This document shows positions 32,823 to 47,422 of a stretch of DNA of 64,000 nucleotides, piece after piece. A program made the translations under genes and the position numbers. The stretch covers positions 310,001 to 374,000 of the forward strand of contig QJNS01000018.1 of assembly GCA_004154925.1 (NCBI GenBank). The letters are read 5' to 3'. Numbering within the stretch: the stretch's first letter is position 1; every line of letters begins with the position of its first letter. Below the pieces are notes generated by a model. That model was given only the letters and a program-made list of their open reading frames with translations, was not told the origin of the DNA and searched no databases. This stretch comes from Monosporascus cannonballus. Lineage: Eukaryota; Ascomycota; Sordariomycetes; Xylariales.

Positions 32823-34340
32823 GAAGAACGGAGCGAAAAAATCACAACTTGTCATCAGGTCCTATTTTGGAGGTTATTTGCTTTATCGTGATCAGGACCC
32901 CATTTTGGAGGTTATGGCTGCGCCTACGACGCAGCAGTCGGAACCACAGCTATAACTTTTAATCAAGAAATATCTGTCAGAGATTTAATATATTAGCTAA
33001 ACTCCTTTAAGAATATTACCTATAAAAATAACAAAACTTCCAAAATAAAGTTTAATAATAAATTATAATTTTTTCGTTTCGTTTAATATTTTCTTATATA
33101 AATTCGTAAAAATAAATATTATTAATTTTGATAATATATATTATTTACGAAATTCTTTATACTTTAATTTATATAATTTAATATAAAATCAAATTTTTAT
33201 TTTTTAGTATAATAATAAGTTTAATTTATATTAAATAAAAATTATTATAATATATAAATGGCATAAAATTTTAATTAATATATATTATATTTTTTTACTT
33301 TATTTAAATTAATACGATAATAATATAATGTTATAAGCCAAAATAATAATATATAAAGTTTAAAATTATCGATATTAAATACCGAAATATATTTAAAATA
33401 AGATTTTGATTTTTACTTAATATTTTTATTAGTTTTTTATTAATATAAAGGTAATTAATTTATATATTAATATTATATATACGGCTAATATTCTTAAAAA
33501 TATTTTGCGATTAATTTATTTATTTTATATTAAACATTATATTTTAAAAATAAAATATTGTTTTATAAAAATAATTAAATTAATATAATATATAATTTAA
33601 GTTTCGAAAAATTTAAAATTTTATTTATTATTACAATACGTTTTAGAAAATTATTAAATAATTAAATATTTTTTAATAATTAATTTAATTATTATTTAAA
33701 TTATGTTATTAATTAAATTAATAAAAAATAATGAATTTTTATATTAATAATTTTACATTGTATTTTTATTTTAATATTTATAAATATAAAAAAAGTTAAT
33801 TTAAAAATATTTAATTATATAATTACCGAATTATGTAATTATATTATTTTTAATTTTAAATAAATATCAAGTAATTAATTTCAAATTATTATATTACATT
33901 TTGTTTCTTAGCAATAATATAATTTAATTATTATTAAAATAAATAAATTTTTAAATTAAATATATTAATATTTATCATTTATATTTTTTATTTATATATA
34001 TTAATTTATATATATAATAATTATTAATAATATTATTAAATATATTACGAAATATAATGGTTTTCGTTAAATCGGTAACTTAATTAAATATAATTATAAA
34101 ATAAAAATTCGGCATTTTAATATTAATCGTTCCGAAATCGATATTATTATTTTTCCTATAATTACAAATTAACGTTTAAATTAAAAGTATTTAATTTTCC
34201 TAATAGTTAATATATCCGTATTATTAAAAAATATTTTTTCAATTTATTTTAATAATATACGTTTTATTATTAAAATTATTATTTATATTAATAATAAAGC
34301 AAATATTATAAATATCCGTAATTGCTTAATTAAAATTATG
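32823..34340. repeat. Left subterminal region shared with the short element at 50.6 kb
   Basis: 32857-34335 aligns by eye with about 50605-52145 in the same orientation. Shared marks are CCCATTTTGGAGGTTATGG-type, ACTTCCAAAATAAA, and the AATATCCGTAATT end. It also contains an inverted repeat: about 32823-32876 against about 33030-33090. Confidence 0.7.
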
Positions 34341-37300
34341 GTAAACCGGAAATATTTATCGAAAATTATAAAAGAATTATTAAATTTTATAATTCCGAAA
34401 TATTTTACAGAAATTAAATTTATATATATAATAATTGAAAATAATTCAATAATTTTATCCGTATTATTATATTTATTATTATTTTTAGATTAAGTATAAA
34501 TATCCCGGATATTAATCGAATAACATAATAAGATATTCCGTATAAATTTTTAATTAAAATATATAATAATAATTTAATTAAACGGTTCGTAATTATAAAT
34601 AAGCTATATTATTTATACTTTACTAACTATTTAATAAATATAAAATAAAATAATAAAAACAATTTGAGCTGGATAAATTAAAAATTATCTTGCTTATCAA
34701 AATATAAAGATTATAATAAAAAGCAATATAACATATTTAAATAATAATAAAATAATACGTAATTTATTACAAATAAATTTAATTTTCGGTCGATTAAAAT
34801 ATTACTTTTAAATTTCCGAAATAAAATAAGTTTGATTTATAATACCGGATAAATATAAGGTTTTAATAATATACGTTATTTAACGGCAAATATATACATG
34901 AAACGATTTTAATATATTTAAAAAACGAAATTATTATATTAAAAAAACCGTAAAATTTAATTCGAGTTAAATTTTGTTATAATATATATATATTTAATTT
35001 CTTTTATATATCCGAATTTTTAAATTCGAAAATATTTACGTAAAAATAATTAAAAGCCGGTTCGGTAAAGGCGGTTATTTGGGAAATAATAAAGTTTTGA
35101 TATAAACGATAAGCAAACTAATTATTTTTTGCGTAATTATTTCCGTTTGGCGGTACAAAAATAAAATAAATATTTATTTTTATTAAATTTAAACAGTTAT
35201 TATTTAATAAATTTCCGAATAAATGAAACGAAATTAAAGGTTTATATTTAATTTAAAATATAATTAAATTAATTACGGTAATTCCCGGTTTCGATAAATA
35301 ACAATATTAAAACATTTTAAAAAAAAATTATTTTTTGCATTATATATAATATAAGAAAAAATTATACCTTCGATTTTACAAAAAGCATAAGTAATTTTCC
35401 GTAAATAACGAAATTGGTTTAATCAGAAATAACGGCGCTATATTCCTATACCGTAAACCGATCTATATAAATTACAGATTATTATTACATTATAAATTCG
35501 ACAAATATTAGAAAAAATTACAAGGCCGCCTCAAATCGCGCCCCGTTTTAATTAAAACATACCGTATACGGTTATTTGATTTAAATTAGTAATTAATAAT
35601 TTAACGGTAATTCTAATAATTTAAATATTAAACCGGCATATAATTTATATATTTTTATAACTTACAATTATAATTTCGGTTATAGCGATATTTATACTTA
35701 TATACATAATTTGCGATATATTAAATAATCTTAATTAAGAAGTTATTTTATTCTCTTTAGTTATAACGTTAACGTAAAACTTATCGTTCCCAAATATTTT
35801 TAACCTTTTAGCACTGCTTTTATTACTCTATTTATATTTGCATAATTTGTTTATTTTTATATTGTTACCGGAATCGCCGGCGTCGCCAGAACATAATAAT
35901 TCGCAGCTTAATATTATAAACAATATATTTAAAAAAATTAAAATAATAATATTTATCGAAAATAAAAAACTACGTATTAGGAATAAACGGTGTTTATCGG
36001 ATAATAATATTAATAGCAAATTAAAAAATAATTACGATAATAAGTTAAAATAAAAAAATAAAATTCTGCCGGTTTTAATTAAGGCCCATAACAAAAAATG
36101 CGTTCGGTTTCGGCGTAACGTCGCGATTATAAAACGCGATAATTATAAATATTTATATAATATTAGTTAAAACTATTAATATATTATTTATTTATTAAAT
36201 TTATTATGTTTATTAACTTTTAATTTATTAAACGTTATACGAGATATTACTTCGTTTTAATTTAAATTAATTATATGTCGTAATAAATATATAATAAATT
36301 TTTTTAATTAAAAAATTAATAAAATTTTATATTACGTAAAATGAATTATAATTTATCGTAATTATTAATAAATTGTCTCTTTAATTTGTAGCTCTTAATC
36401 TATAATACCGAATTAAAATTCTTTAAATTTTATTTTCTAGTTTTTTTCGAATTTATTATTTTTAACTTTTAAAATATTTTAGTTCGGGTTAAATAATTAA
36501 GGTAAATAATCGATTATGCAAGTAAATAAATAATATAGAGAATTTTCTGCTAATATTAAAAAAGTTATTTTTTATTATTAATATAATTATTCAGGTATTT
36601 ATTTTTTTAAATATTAATTCGATGTATTCCAGATTCCGGATTTATAATAAATCCGTATTAATTATGTTTTATAATTTTATATTTCTGTAATTAAGATTAA
36701 TATTTATCGACATACGGTCCTAATTAATATTTTTCAAAACCGTCCGTATACCCCGTTATTATTTTATTAGAAATTTTGATAATTGTTTTTTTTTTTTCGA
36801 ATTAAGGCTTTTTAATTCCCTTAATAAATGTTGACGGCCGGATCTAGCTTTTTTTCCCTTACCGCGTTTTCTCTCTGTCGGCGTAATTAAGTCCCCGGTT
36901 GGTTTTAGAGATTCCTTTATTTTTTTCCCAGTTGGTTCTAGGAATTTCTTTATATTAAAATTTTATATAAATATAGTAATAATTAAATATTCCGGATAAC
37001 CGCCGACATCCTTAATATTAATACCAAATATGTCCTAAAATCTAGATGACCAATTTTTATATAAAGTTATATAGTTAATAATTAATTACGTAAAATCGCA
37101 GATTTTCCTTTTATTTAATATTATAAAAATAATGTCCATATAATATATACCATAAGATATCTCGTAATTTTATATTTTTCCTAATTAAAACCATAAGATT
37201 ATTATATCTCTGATATTATCTATATTATGCAAATTATTATAAATTATAAATTTCCGAAACCGCTTAATAGTCTAAAGTATACGGTTTTTTAAAAAAACAT

Positions 37301-40300
37301 ATGCCAGTTAAATTTATAATATAAAAAATAATTATTTTGCGATTTTAAAAACTTATTATTTAATAATTTTATTTTTATATTTTAATATAAAAAAACGAAT
37401 AATATTATATATTATATAATAATTTTATCGGAATTTAATAAAACAATTAAAAATTATTAAAATATATAAATGCATTTTTATTAACCTTTTATAAATTATG
37501 TATATATAATTAAGGTTTTAAAACGTTTATTTAAATATTATTACGAAATTATTGTAAATAAATTATGTATTAATATATATATAACGGTAAGCAATTTACA
37601 TTTTTTAATATATAGTAATAAAATTTATTTTATAAAAACCTTATAATATTAAGATTTTATCAAATAATTATTTAATATAAAAGAACTTATTTATAAGCTA
37701 AAACAAAATTTTAAAGAAATATATAAAATAGAAAATACTGTAAGGAAAATAACGCTGTAATTAATATAATTCGTATCAAAAGTTAATTTAATACCCTTAC
37801 GATTTTTATATATGTTTTAATTTTTTGTTAAATTGTTAAATATTTTTCGAATACGATTACCATATTTTATTTTATTAAATATTAATAATATTATGATAAT
37901 CATTATATAATATTACGTATATATAAATAAATAATTATAATTAGGAAATTTAATAATATTATAAATTTATTAATATATATTTGGCCTAATAAAAATTAAA
38001 AATATAAATAAAAATAAAAAAATATAATAAATAAAATATAATAAATAAAATAAAGTTTATATATAAAATAATTATCGAATATATTACTCATATAAATAAA
38101 AATATATAAAACTTTATAATATACGATTACAATTTACAAATAATTAATAAGTTTTAAAAATATCCTAAAATAATATTTATAATTAAAATTAAAATATATA
38201 TAAATTTTACAATTGTATAATTATAAATATATAAATTATTAGGTTTATATAAATTATTAACGATATATAACAAAATTAATATTATTCTGTTTTATAACGA
38301 AATAATAATATATAAAAAGGAACTTAATAACTATATTTGAATTTTACGAAATTTATATCTTGTAATAAATTTTTAATATAATTTATTAAATTACTTTAAT
38401 TAAATATATATTTAATATAATTATTATAATTATTTTATATATAAAAATATTATGTACTTAATTATACTTTTTTATAATTCTAAATATATATTATACCTTA
38501 ATATATAAAATGACATTATTTATGATATAATAATTATTAATTAATTTTTCTTTTCTTTAAAATGTGAAATCCATATTATAATATATATTTTTATATATTT
38601 TTCGATAATATAAAGGGTAAATAAATTCTTTGCCGATATAATAAAGGTAATTTCCGGTATAGTTTTTAATAATATATTCCGAATAAACCCAAAAAACCTT
38701 ATTTGCTTAATTAAGGAAATTAAATTTGCTAATAATATCGCTAAAAAATAAGTTATTTCCGAAAAATAACTTAGTTTTAAAAAATAATCTTAAAAATAAG
38801 TAATAAATTTTTAAAGTAAAAAATAACCAAAATAAGTATTAAAATAAAAATAATTTGTTACCGAAAAATAACTTTAAAAATAAGTAATAAAATCTCTAAC
38901 CAAAAAATAACCGAAACCGGTATTAAAATAATTTGCGATAAGACGAAACCGACGATATAATGCCGATTAAAATATTTTCGTTTTAATTAAATAATATTTA
39001 ATTATCTTAAAATATATATTATATGTAATTAATTCCAAATATTAGATATATGTTATAAAGTTATATTAATATAGCAAACAATTAGAAAAAATTAGTATTT
39101 TGTATTTTGGTATTATTACAAATATATATTACTTAAAAGAATTTGATAATTATTAAAAATTTATAAATTTGTTAATATTACGAAAGGTTTATATTACGAA
39201 TAAAAATATTTATTACGAAAAATGTAATATTTATATAAGTATTAAATATTAATAATATAATTCGGAATATGTTTCGTAATAATAATTAATAGAACAAAAT
39301 TTACGTTATAACGAATTATGCTGGCCTTATAAGGTATTAAATTATTAAGCTAATTACGGATTTTTCATTCATTATGGTTTTGGTAATTTAATAAAAAATT
39401 ATATAAACCAGATATTATACAAATAATATAAAACAAATTTATAATTTTATAAACCGGGCCGCCTAATTAAAAAATATATATTATATAATTATTTTATAGA
39501 TATTATAATCTAGGAAATTAGGCAGATAATCAATATATCAATTATATATAAACATATGGAAAAAATATTTATATGCAATTTCTAAATATTCGACATTATT
39601 ATATAATCCGAATAAAAGTTTTTAAAAGGATTTAATTATAAATATTACGCTTAATATAAATAAGATTTTAAAATCTGAAAACGTAAAAAGATTTATTAAT
39701 ATATAAGTTATAATAACGCGTAAAAAAAGATAAAGCGGGAGGAAAAATTTCAGAAAATATTTAAAAATATTAACTAATAAATTAATTATAAATGGGATAT
39801 ACGTATTAACCCGAAATTATGCGTTATATTTAATTATAAATAATATAATATTTTTATATTACCTTACGAAAAATAAAATATTTAAATGGAATATAATGAC
39901 TTAAAATTATATAAATTATAAATTTAATTATTTATATTAATTTCGTTAATAATTATGCCGCATATTTTATTATAAAATATTATCTTTTTATTTGCGATTC
40001 TATTATTGGAAGCAAAATATTATATTAATAAAATAATTAAATAATTATAATAATATATAAAACGATTTCAAAATTATTCAATTAAAATTATATAAGTAAT
40101 AAAATTATATTAATATTAGAATTATGATATAAATATTATATCGCTTATATAAAGATATATTACAAAGTAATAAAAAAGTAAAAAATTATATTAGCGGTTC
40201 GTTTTCGTTCGATAAATCCTTATTTTGCTCATCCGATAATACCGATAACGATAATGGATTACTTTAATTAGGATTATTAATTAAGTTATCAATAATTTAT

Positions 40301-40899
40301 ATTATGGGATTATAATTTTTTTCCATATACGAAATATTACGATTGTCCTAAACCAAATTATTCTTAACGAATTCGATACTAAAAATCTTTCGAATAACTA
40401 CGTTAAAGCGATTTATAAATTAATTTTCATTTTTCGTCGTATTTACTTAATTAAATTTATTTACGTTATTAATAATAGGTACAGTATTATTAAAATCAAT
40501 AAATTTAATTTTTATAATTTTGGGGCCCGTAATTAAAATATTTTCGAATTCCCAATTATCCCTTTTATTCCGAAATAAATACTTTTTTAATAAACTAGAA
40601 ATTCCGAAATAAAAAATAAGCGCGTTCGAAAGTTTCGTTACAAAAATCCCGAATAACGTAACGCTTATTTCGTAAAAAAGCATAACAGGTATAAAATTTG
40701 CGTTATAAGGATATACGGTATCTAATTAAAAACAAATCTTTAAAAAATAAAATTAACGTTATATATATTATTTTTCGACCGGCGGAATTCGCCAATAAGT
40801 CACAGATTATAATATTCGCCTTTTCGATTAAATATTTTTTATTTCTTTTCCTTAAACTTTATTAAAATTAAATTTAATATTAAAATCAAATTAAGAAGG

Positions 40900-42600
40900 A
40901 TTTAATGTAATAGTATAAAACGTAATATCTAATTAAAATAAAATATTTTTTGGGGTAATTAAATTAATCGATACTATAAAAAATTAATAATATCAATATT
41001 GACTACATAATATAATTAATATCGCCATATCGTATAATATACAAAAGGTATAAATAAACCTAGGCTTTTTAAAGGAAATAATAATAATTTCGTAATTCTT
41101 TATTAATAAATACGGTATTAATCGATAATTGGTTATTATTTTTAATAGGATTGGGAAAATTATCGTCTTATAAAATATTAACCTTATTAAATATATTTCC
41201 GGCCTCATAATTATCCAATAAAAAAATTTTATTTAATACGTTTTAATTAAGATTATACCATTTAATAAATAATATAAATGAATTATATTTCCGAATTAAA
41301 AAATTAAGTATTTACGAATTATTTGTTAAGTTATTTATGTTACTAATTAATATATTATTAACAAATAATAATGAAAGATTTTCGTTAAAAAGATCCTCAT
41401 TTATTAATATATTCTGATTAAGATCTTACGATATTTTTCTTATTTATCCGGCGTAACCAAGATATTTAGAAGTTATATCATACGTAATAAATTCAAATTC
41501 GGCAACAATTCATGGAAATATATATATTCCATAAATTCGGTAAATTCGGTTTTCAAAAAAAGGTTTTCGATTAAGATATTCCGGTAAGCTTTATATATAT
41601 TAAACGCTTTTATTCCAAATAATTCGTATTAAATACGTAATTCCTACAAAAATAACGCAAATATATATGCATTATACATATAAAAAATAAAAAACTTAAA
41701 GAGGTGAAATTTCGGCGATTTCTAATATAACCACGTTATTCTATTTAAGAAATAACGATTTGCTTTTAAAGTTATTTATGTTTTATGCGTTCCGGCTATA
41801 TTATCGGACTAATAAATACGTATAATTATAAGCAGAAAGTTTATATATATATGAAATAAGGCAGAAATAAAAAAAGTTATCGTTTTTTATTATATGGATC
41901 AATTATTTCGGTTTAATTGGCTCATATTTTCAGAATATAACTAATTATTTTCTGATTTTTATGGATAAAATAAAAACATTTCGAAAATTAATAGGATTAT
42001 TTTTTTAAATTTATATACCTTTTCAAAAAAAACTTTCGATAAACGCCATAAGTACTATTAATAATACTTTCGTTTTCCTTAATTGCATTTAACGAAATCG
42101 AACGGCACTTATTATACGGTATACGTTTTAACTTAGGAAAGCCGGAGAACTTTTATATGTTACATTTATAAAATATATTAATAAAAGCCGGAAATAAAGT
42201 CCGGATAATATTAATTACGAATTCATAAAAAGTATTAAGCGGTACCAGATATTATTATAATATTTCATAGAATTATTTTATTTCATAATATTAATTAGGC
42301 CGAAATATAAATTGTTTTAAACTTTTTTTAAAATTACGGCTATAATAATAAGTAAAGGCAATAATAATATTTTCCATAATGGTACCGTATCGAAACGTTA
42401 AATTACGAACATAATTTTAAAAATTAAAATTATTATATTAAAATACGATATTCTTTTATTATACTTAGTTATAAAACATAACCTATCTCAATTAAAACTA
42501 TATTATTATAAAGGAATTAATACGTTTACCTTAATTTTCTTTATTAACCGAATTATATTTTTGTTTAACGTATAATAGATTTTACAAATATCAAGCCTTT
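40900..42600 (-). pseudogene. Degraded DUF6589-like transposon gene
   Basis: On the minus strand, with stops read as RIP products, the order resembles this family: FSGFPKLKRIPYNKC, then a (G/K)(D/N)QK-I-I-R-I motif, D-P-Y-(D/N)KKRWLF, PYF-I-I-T-F-C-L, and near 41040 I-I-R-Y-G-D-I like its closing A-I-R-x-G-D-x-G motif. Short open pieces remain (40993-41208, 40447-40683). The match is by memory of the family pattern, so it is tentative. The role of DUF6589 is not known to me. Confidence 0.4.
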
Positions 42601-43749
42601 TTTATATATCGATATTATTCCGTAATAAACCCGAAAATAATAAAAACCTACTTAATAAATGGGGTAAGTAATTACCGTTAATTTTAGAAATTATTTTAAT
42701 TATGATAATTAGGATTATGAAAAAAATATACAAAAATATCCGGATCGTTATTATTACAAAACCGTTTCGTTTTCCGCTTCGTATTATCCGACTACCATTT
42801 TTTCCTTAGATATACAACTATCTGGTTTAAAAGCTTAAACCAATTAGGGGCAAACGTTTTTATAAAGCGTTAATTTTCGTCTAAAATAATATGGATTACG
42901 TTAACTTCGAATAATAATTCCTCCGGCAGGCGGTAAAATCCAGGCCTTTTTGCGAAAGCTATAAATTTCCCATATAATATATTATAATATCTATATATAA
43001 CAGGATTTAATTAATAAAAATTAAAAATTCCTATTAATTTTTATATGTTAATAATTATTTACGTATTTGTTTTTTAATAAGTTTATTAATCGGTTAATTG
43101 GAACAGTTAAATTAATACTTCGGCTTAAATTATGATAAAAAACTTAATTACGAATAAAATTTTTAAACGTTATATTAATTTTTTATATTAATGCCAGAAA
43201 TTTAAGGTATGCGTACGTATATTTTGTTTTAAAGGCGTAACCCGGTAAAACTGAAAAAATTCGAATTTATCGTATTTTGAAAAAAGAAATAATAACGTAA
43301 TAAGTTCGGGCTGCAATTATTATATACGTTAAGGTTTCAAAATAACAAATAGGTTTTAATTAAAATTATTATAAGAGTAATAATAAATTATAATTAAAGT
43401 ATTCGTTTATATTTATATATATATATTTATAAAAAAGTATTATTATTAAGGTATTACGGATTTTTGTTTTTTTGAAAAAGTAAATATATTAAATAAACCC
43501 GTTTTTACGTAATTATAACTTAGGCCTTATTAATTTGTTACAGGAATTTAAGATTTAATTAGTTAATATTTAACGTTATAAAGCAATACTTAAGTAACTT
43601 TGAAGAAATTAGGAAAACGAACCAGAAAAGCCTAAATTAACTAAGATAATATTTAAACGTTTTAAAAGCGTTTTTATAACGAAACTGATTTTGGGGTAAT
43701 AAAATTTTAAAAAATTTATAATATTAAAAGTAAATTATTGATCTTAAGT

Positions 43750-46700
43750 TAATAATTTAAAAATATTATATTCGGTTATTTATTATTCTAAAAACTTAAA
43801 TCCCGTTAGAATTTATTCCGAAATATATAATAAAGAATTCTTAATAACAATAAACTGTTTAAAAATATAAGATATAGAATTGCGTAACGTAATAATTTTA
43901 TTTAAAATTATTACCGATTATAAAATTTTAAAATATTATATAATTATTCAAAAATTAAATAAACATTAAGTAAAATAATTTAAAACATTATTCGGTTTTA
44001 CTTTTTATTTCGAATTCCGTACCGGCCGTTTAAATATTAAGGCCAATATATTTTTGTATAACGAATAAAATATGTTTATAAAAGAAAGTAAAAATCGGAA
44101 AATCGTACGAAATTTTTAATTAATAAAAAATAAATAATTATTTATATTATTTATAAGACGTTAAAAATACGTCGAAAATGCGATAACGGTTAATAAGATT
44201 AAAATTAAAGGTAACGGATTATTTCGAAAAATATAAATATTTTAATATTACGAAACTTTTTAAAAGTTTTAAAATATAACGTTAAAGCATAATAAAAGTT
44301 ATAACCGTATTATTAAGATTATTATAAAAGAAAATGTAATTTTTCTGCAGAATTAAAGTTATTAATATAAATTGCGGAATATATTTTAAATATTAAAAGT
44401 TTTTTTTAATTTCGAAAATACTTTTAAATCCTAAATTAAAAGCCGTTTAAAATGGCTTTAATACAAAATATTTACGATTTTTATATAATAAGTTACCTAA
44501 GTAAAAAGATTACGATAATAATATTTTCGAAAGAATATTTTGGGCTAAATATACATTATATAATAAAGTAAGTTTATAAAAATTGTAATATATGCGGTTT
44601 TAAAAATATATAAAAATAAAAAAGGGGTTATTAAAGTTATTTCCAGTTTTTAAACGATTTTATAACGAATTATTAATTGATTTTATAACTAATTTATTAA
44701 TTATTTTTAAGTATAACTTATATTTTTAAATAATTATAATAAATTAATTATTAAAAATAAGAATTTTAAAATTAATACGTACGATAAATATAAAAATATA
44801 TTAATAATTTTATATTTTTCTTAAAAATACTATAAATAATAAAAAAACTAATTAAATAAAAAGATTTTCGATTAGATTTTATAAATTAATAGAAATAAAG
44901 TAATATCTATTTATTGCATATTATTTAAAAATTAATAATATTACGGAAATAATTAATTAAAAAATATTAATGTATTTATAAATTTTCGTAAAGTATTTAT
45001 AACAAAAATAAAATAGGTTTTTTCCAAAAACGATATTCGTAATAAATAATTAAAATATGATTATAATAAAATTAATTTTTTTCTTATTTTATGAGTATTA
45101 CGTTAATCCGATTTTTAAAATAAAAAGTAATTCGGTAACCAAAAAGAATTTACGTATAAAAATAAAAGGTTTCGTTAAGAAATTATGAAAAAATACGGAA
45201 TTTATTTAAGTTATAATAATGGCGGCCTAATAAACCTATAAAGAAATAATGAATAAACGTTTCTTTTTTGCCGAAAGATACGAAATTAACGATAAAACCT
45301 ATTTATTTTTAGAAAATATTATTATTTTTTGGTTATTAAAAGAATTGAGATAATTTTAAGTTAAATATTAAATAATTAAAATAATGAATTTTTACGTTAT
45401 CGAATTAAATATATTTAAAGGAATTTATAACCGTTTTTATATTAATTTATTAAAGCGTGTAAGTTATAACCTTTTACCTTTCCAAATTAACGTAAATATA
45501 TAACCTTTTTTTATTATTTTTAAAGAAAATAACGAACCGGAATTTAAAATCCAAAATATTTTTTAAGCCCGGACCAAATAAATAAAAAAATTTTATACGT
45601 TAAATCAAGGTAAAATAATTAGGTTACGTAAAACCGATTTACAAATCGTTCGAAACGTTCGTAAATATGGCGGTTTTATAATAATTTAAAAAAGAAATAT
45701 AGTAATATAATTATTAATAACGGGTTTTAAATTTAACGTATTATCCGAAAACGAACGAATAAAAATCCAGCTTAATAATAACGGCCGGATAATATATAAA
45801 TAACATAAAAAATTTAGGAAAACCGTTTAAAAATAACTTTATATAATTTGTAAATAAATATTAAAATAATGTTTTTGTTATTTATAAATAAAGCATATAA
45901 GGAAGAAATTAAAAAGTATAAAAATAAAATGCCGCTTATGAAATTATTTGATTATTTTTAAAAATTTATAAATTTAGCGATTTATCTTATAAATTTGTAA
46001 TATTAATATTATACGGAAATTACGTGTTTAAAGCGCGCGATTATTTAACCTTATTTTATTAAATTTTGATATAACCGGTATTCTTTTTTAAAGTATTTAA
46101 ATTACGATTACGAAAGTTTTAAAAACATTAATAATATCATATTTAATAGTTATTAATTTAATTTATAACGTAAATTAATAAATAATATAAAAAGGATACG
46201 GAAATACTACAAAACAAATTTATATAATAAAGTTTATAATTGTTATATTTAATATACTTTTTATTACGTTAAGCGGAATAATCGGGAAAACCGATAATTT
46301 AACTTATATATAAATAACATAAAAACCAGAAATTAAAGACATAAATTTATTTCGAAATAAATAAAGTACGAAAATTTAAAATATAAAGATAAAGTTTTGG
46401 TATTTATTTTTTTAAGTATAAATAATTTTTAAACCAGGTTTAACGGTAAAGAAGTAATATAAAAAATATATAAAAAAATAAGTTTTTTAAGGTTTCGATA
46501 ATTATAAGTAAAAATAATTTTGTAAAACGCGTTAATTATTTAACGAAATTCGGGAAAATTTACGAATTATACGAAAGTTATATTAAAAACATATATTAAT
46601 AAAAATATAAAAAAAATTATTTTAAAATATTTATAATCATAATTAACATAAATTTAATAAAGGAATATTTTTAATTTAAAATAATAAGGATTTTAAAAAT

Positions 46701-47422
46701 AATCAATAAATAATATATAAACGAATTATATATTTTATTAATTTAAATAAAACTTATTTAGGCTTTCGGCAAAATAAACTATATAAGTAAAATAAGATAT
46801 ATTACAAATACGGGCGGGATATTTGTCCAAGGTAATGCAAATACGTAACGTACGAAAAATTTTAACGGATTCCGATTTATTAAATAGGCCCGAAATTATA
46901 AAAATATTTTTTTACGGGATATTTTCGTAACGTTATAATATATTAATTAAGTTTTAAACTATTACAAAATAACATATAAACATATTATTATAAATATTAA
47001 TAAGAATTAATTTACCGAATTAAATTATATTTATAAAAAGAATTAAAAATAAGTAAAAATATAAACGCATTTTTATATATAAATTTATTTAACGTATAAT
47101 TAACTTATAGTTAATTATTTAAGTTAAACTTAACTCAAAAATTAATATATTTCCGAATTTCAGATTAATTAAAAGTTAAAAATTAATACGATTATTAATT
47201 TTGAAATAAATTAAGCTTTTTTAAAAAAGATAAAAAGTAATATAATAAGGTTATATAAAGCTTTATTATGGAATACCGGATAAACGCTAATATTAAGTAA
47301 TATTAACGTAACGTTTTATATCCAAATATATATCATTATATTTTTATTTTTCCTTTTTTTTAATTAAAAAATAAGTTTTTATTAGTAACGGATTATAGAC
47401 CGCATAAGTAAAGCCTTTTATA
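43750..47422 (+). mobile_element. Ty3/gypsy (chromovirus-type) fragment with 3' LTR
   Basis: RNase H is readable at about 43825-44045 (KEFLITINCLKI-DIELR, ITDYKILKYY, YFEFRTGRLNIKA). Integrase zinc and core follow at about 44570-44760 (CNICGFKNI, KKGLLKLFPV, IDFITNLL). The IN C-terminus is at about 45030-45560 (YYVNPIFKIKSN, KGFVKKL-KNTEFI, NKRFFFAERYEINDKTYL). A region resembling the GPY/F-chromo join is at 45540-45680. Stops fall at expected Gln, Trp and Arg codons. A polypurine-like stretch (about 47226-47240) precedes a LTR at 47241-47422. The RT and gag parts are missing to the left. Whether this LTR belongs to this fragment is not certain. Confidence 0.75.
47241..47422. repeat. RIP-mutated LTR of the same family as the 23189 solo LTR
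   Basis: It aligns along its whole length with 23189-23376. TGTGATAGGG has become TATAATAAGG, GCACCGGACAAACG has become ATACCGGATAAACG, and TTTTACA has become TTTTATA. Differences are overwhelmingly G-to-A and C-to-T. The flanks (AGTAA / AATAT) do not form a target duplication, fitting an LTR that is one end of a longer element. Confidence 0.75.

Larger units (their letters stand above)
31949..43640 (-). mobile_element. Putative full-length large transposon (about 11.7 kb) with a degraded DUF6589-like gene
   Basis: Its left part (32857-34335) and right part (about 42826-43640) are found fused in the 2.4-kb element at 50.6-53.0 kb, which defines this as the longer form of the same family. The right end carries a RIP-mutated version of the terminal hairpin (about 43520-43636). 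On minus, about 40.9-42.6 kb, damaged reading frames are readable that resemble the fungal transposon-associated DUF6589 family (see the finding). Orientation is taken from that gene. The assignment is inference from the pattern; no open frame is intact. Confidence 0.55.
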
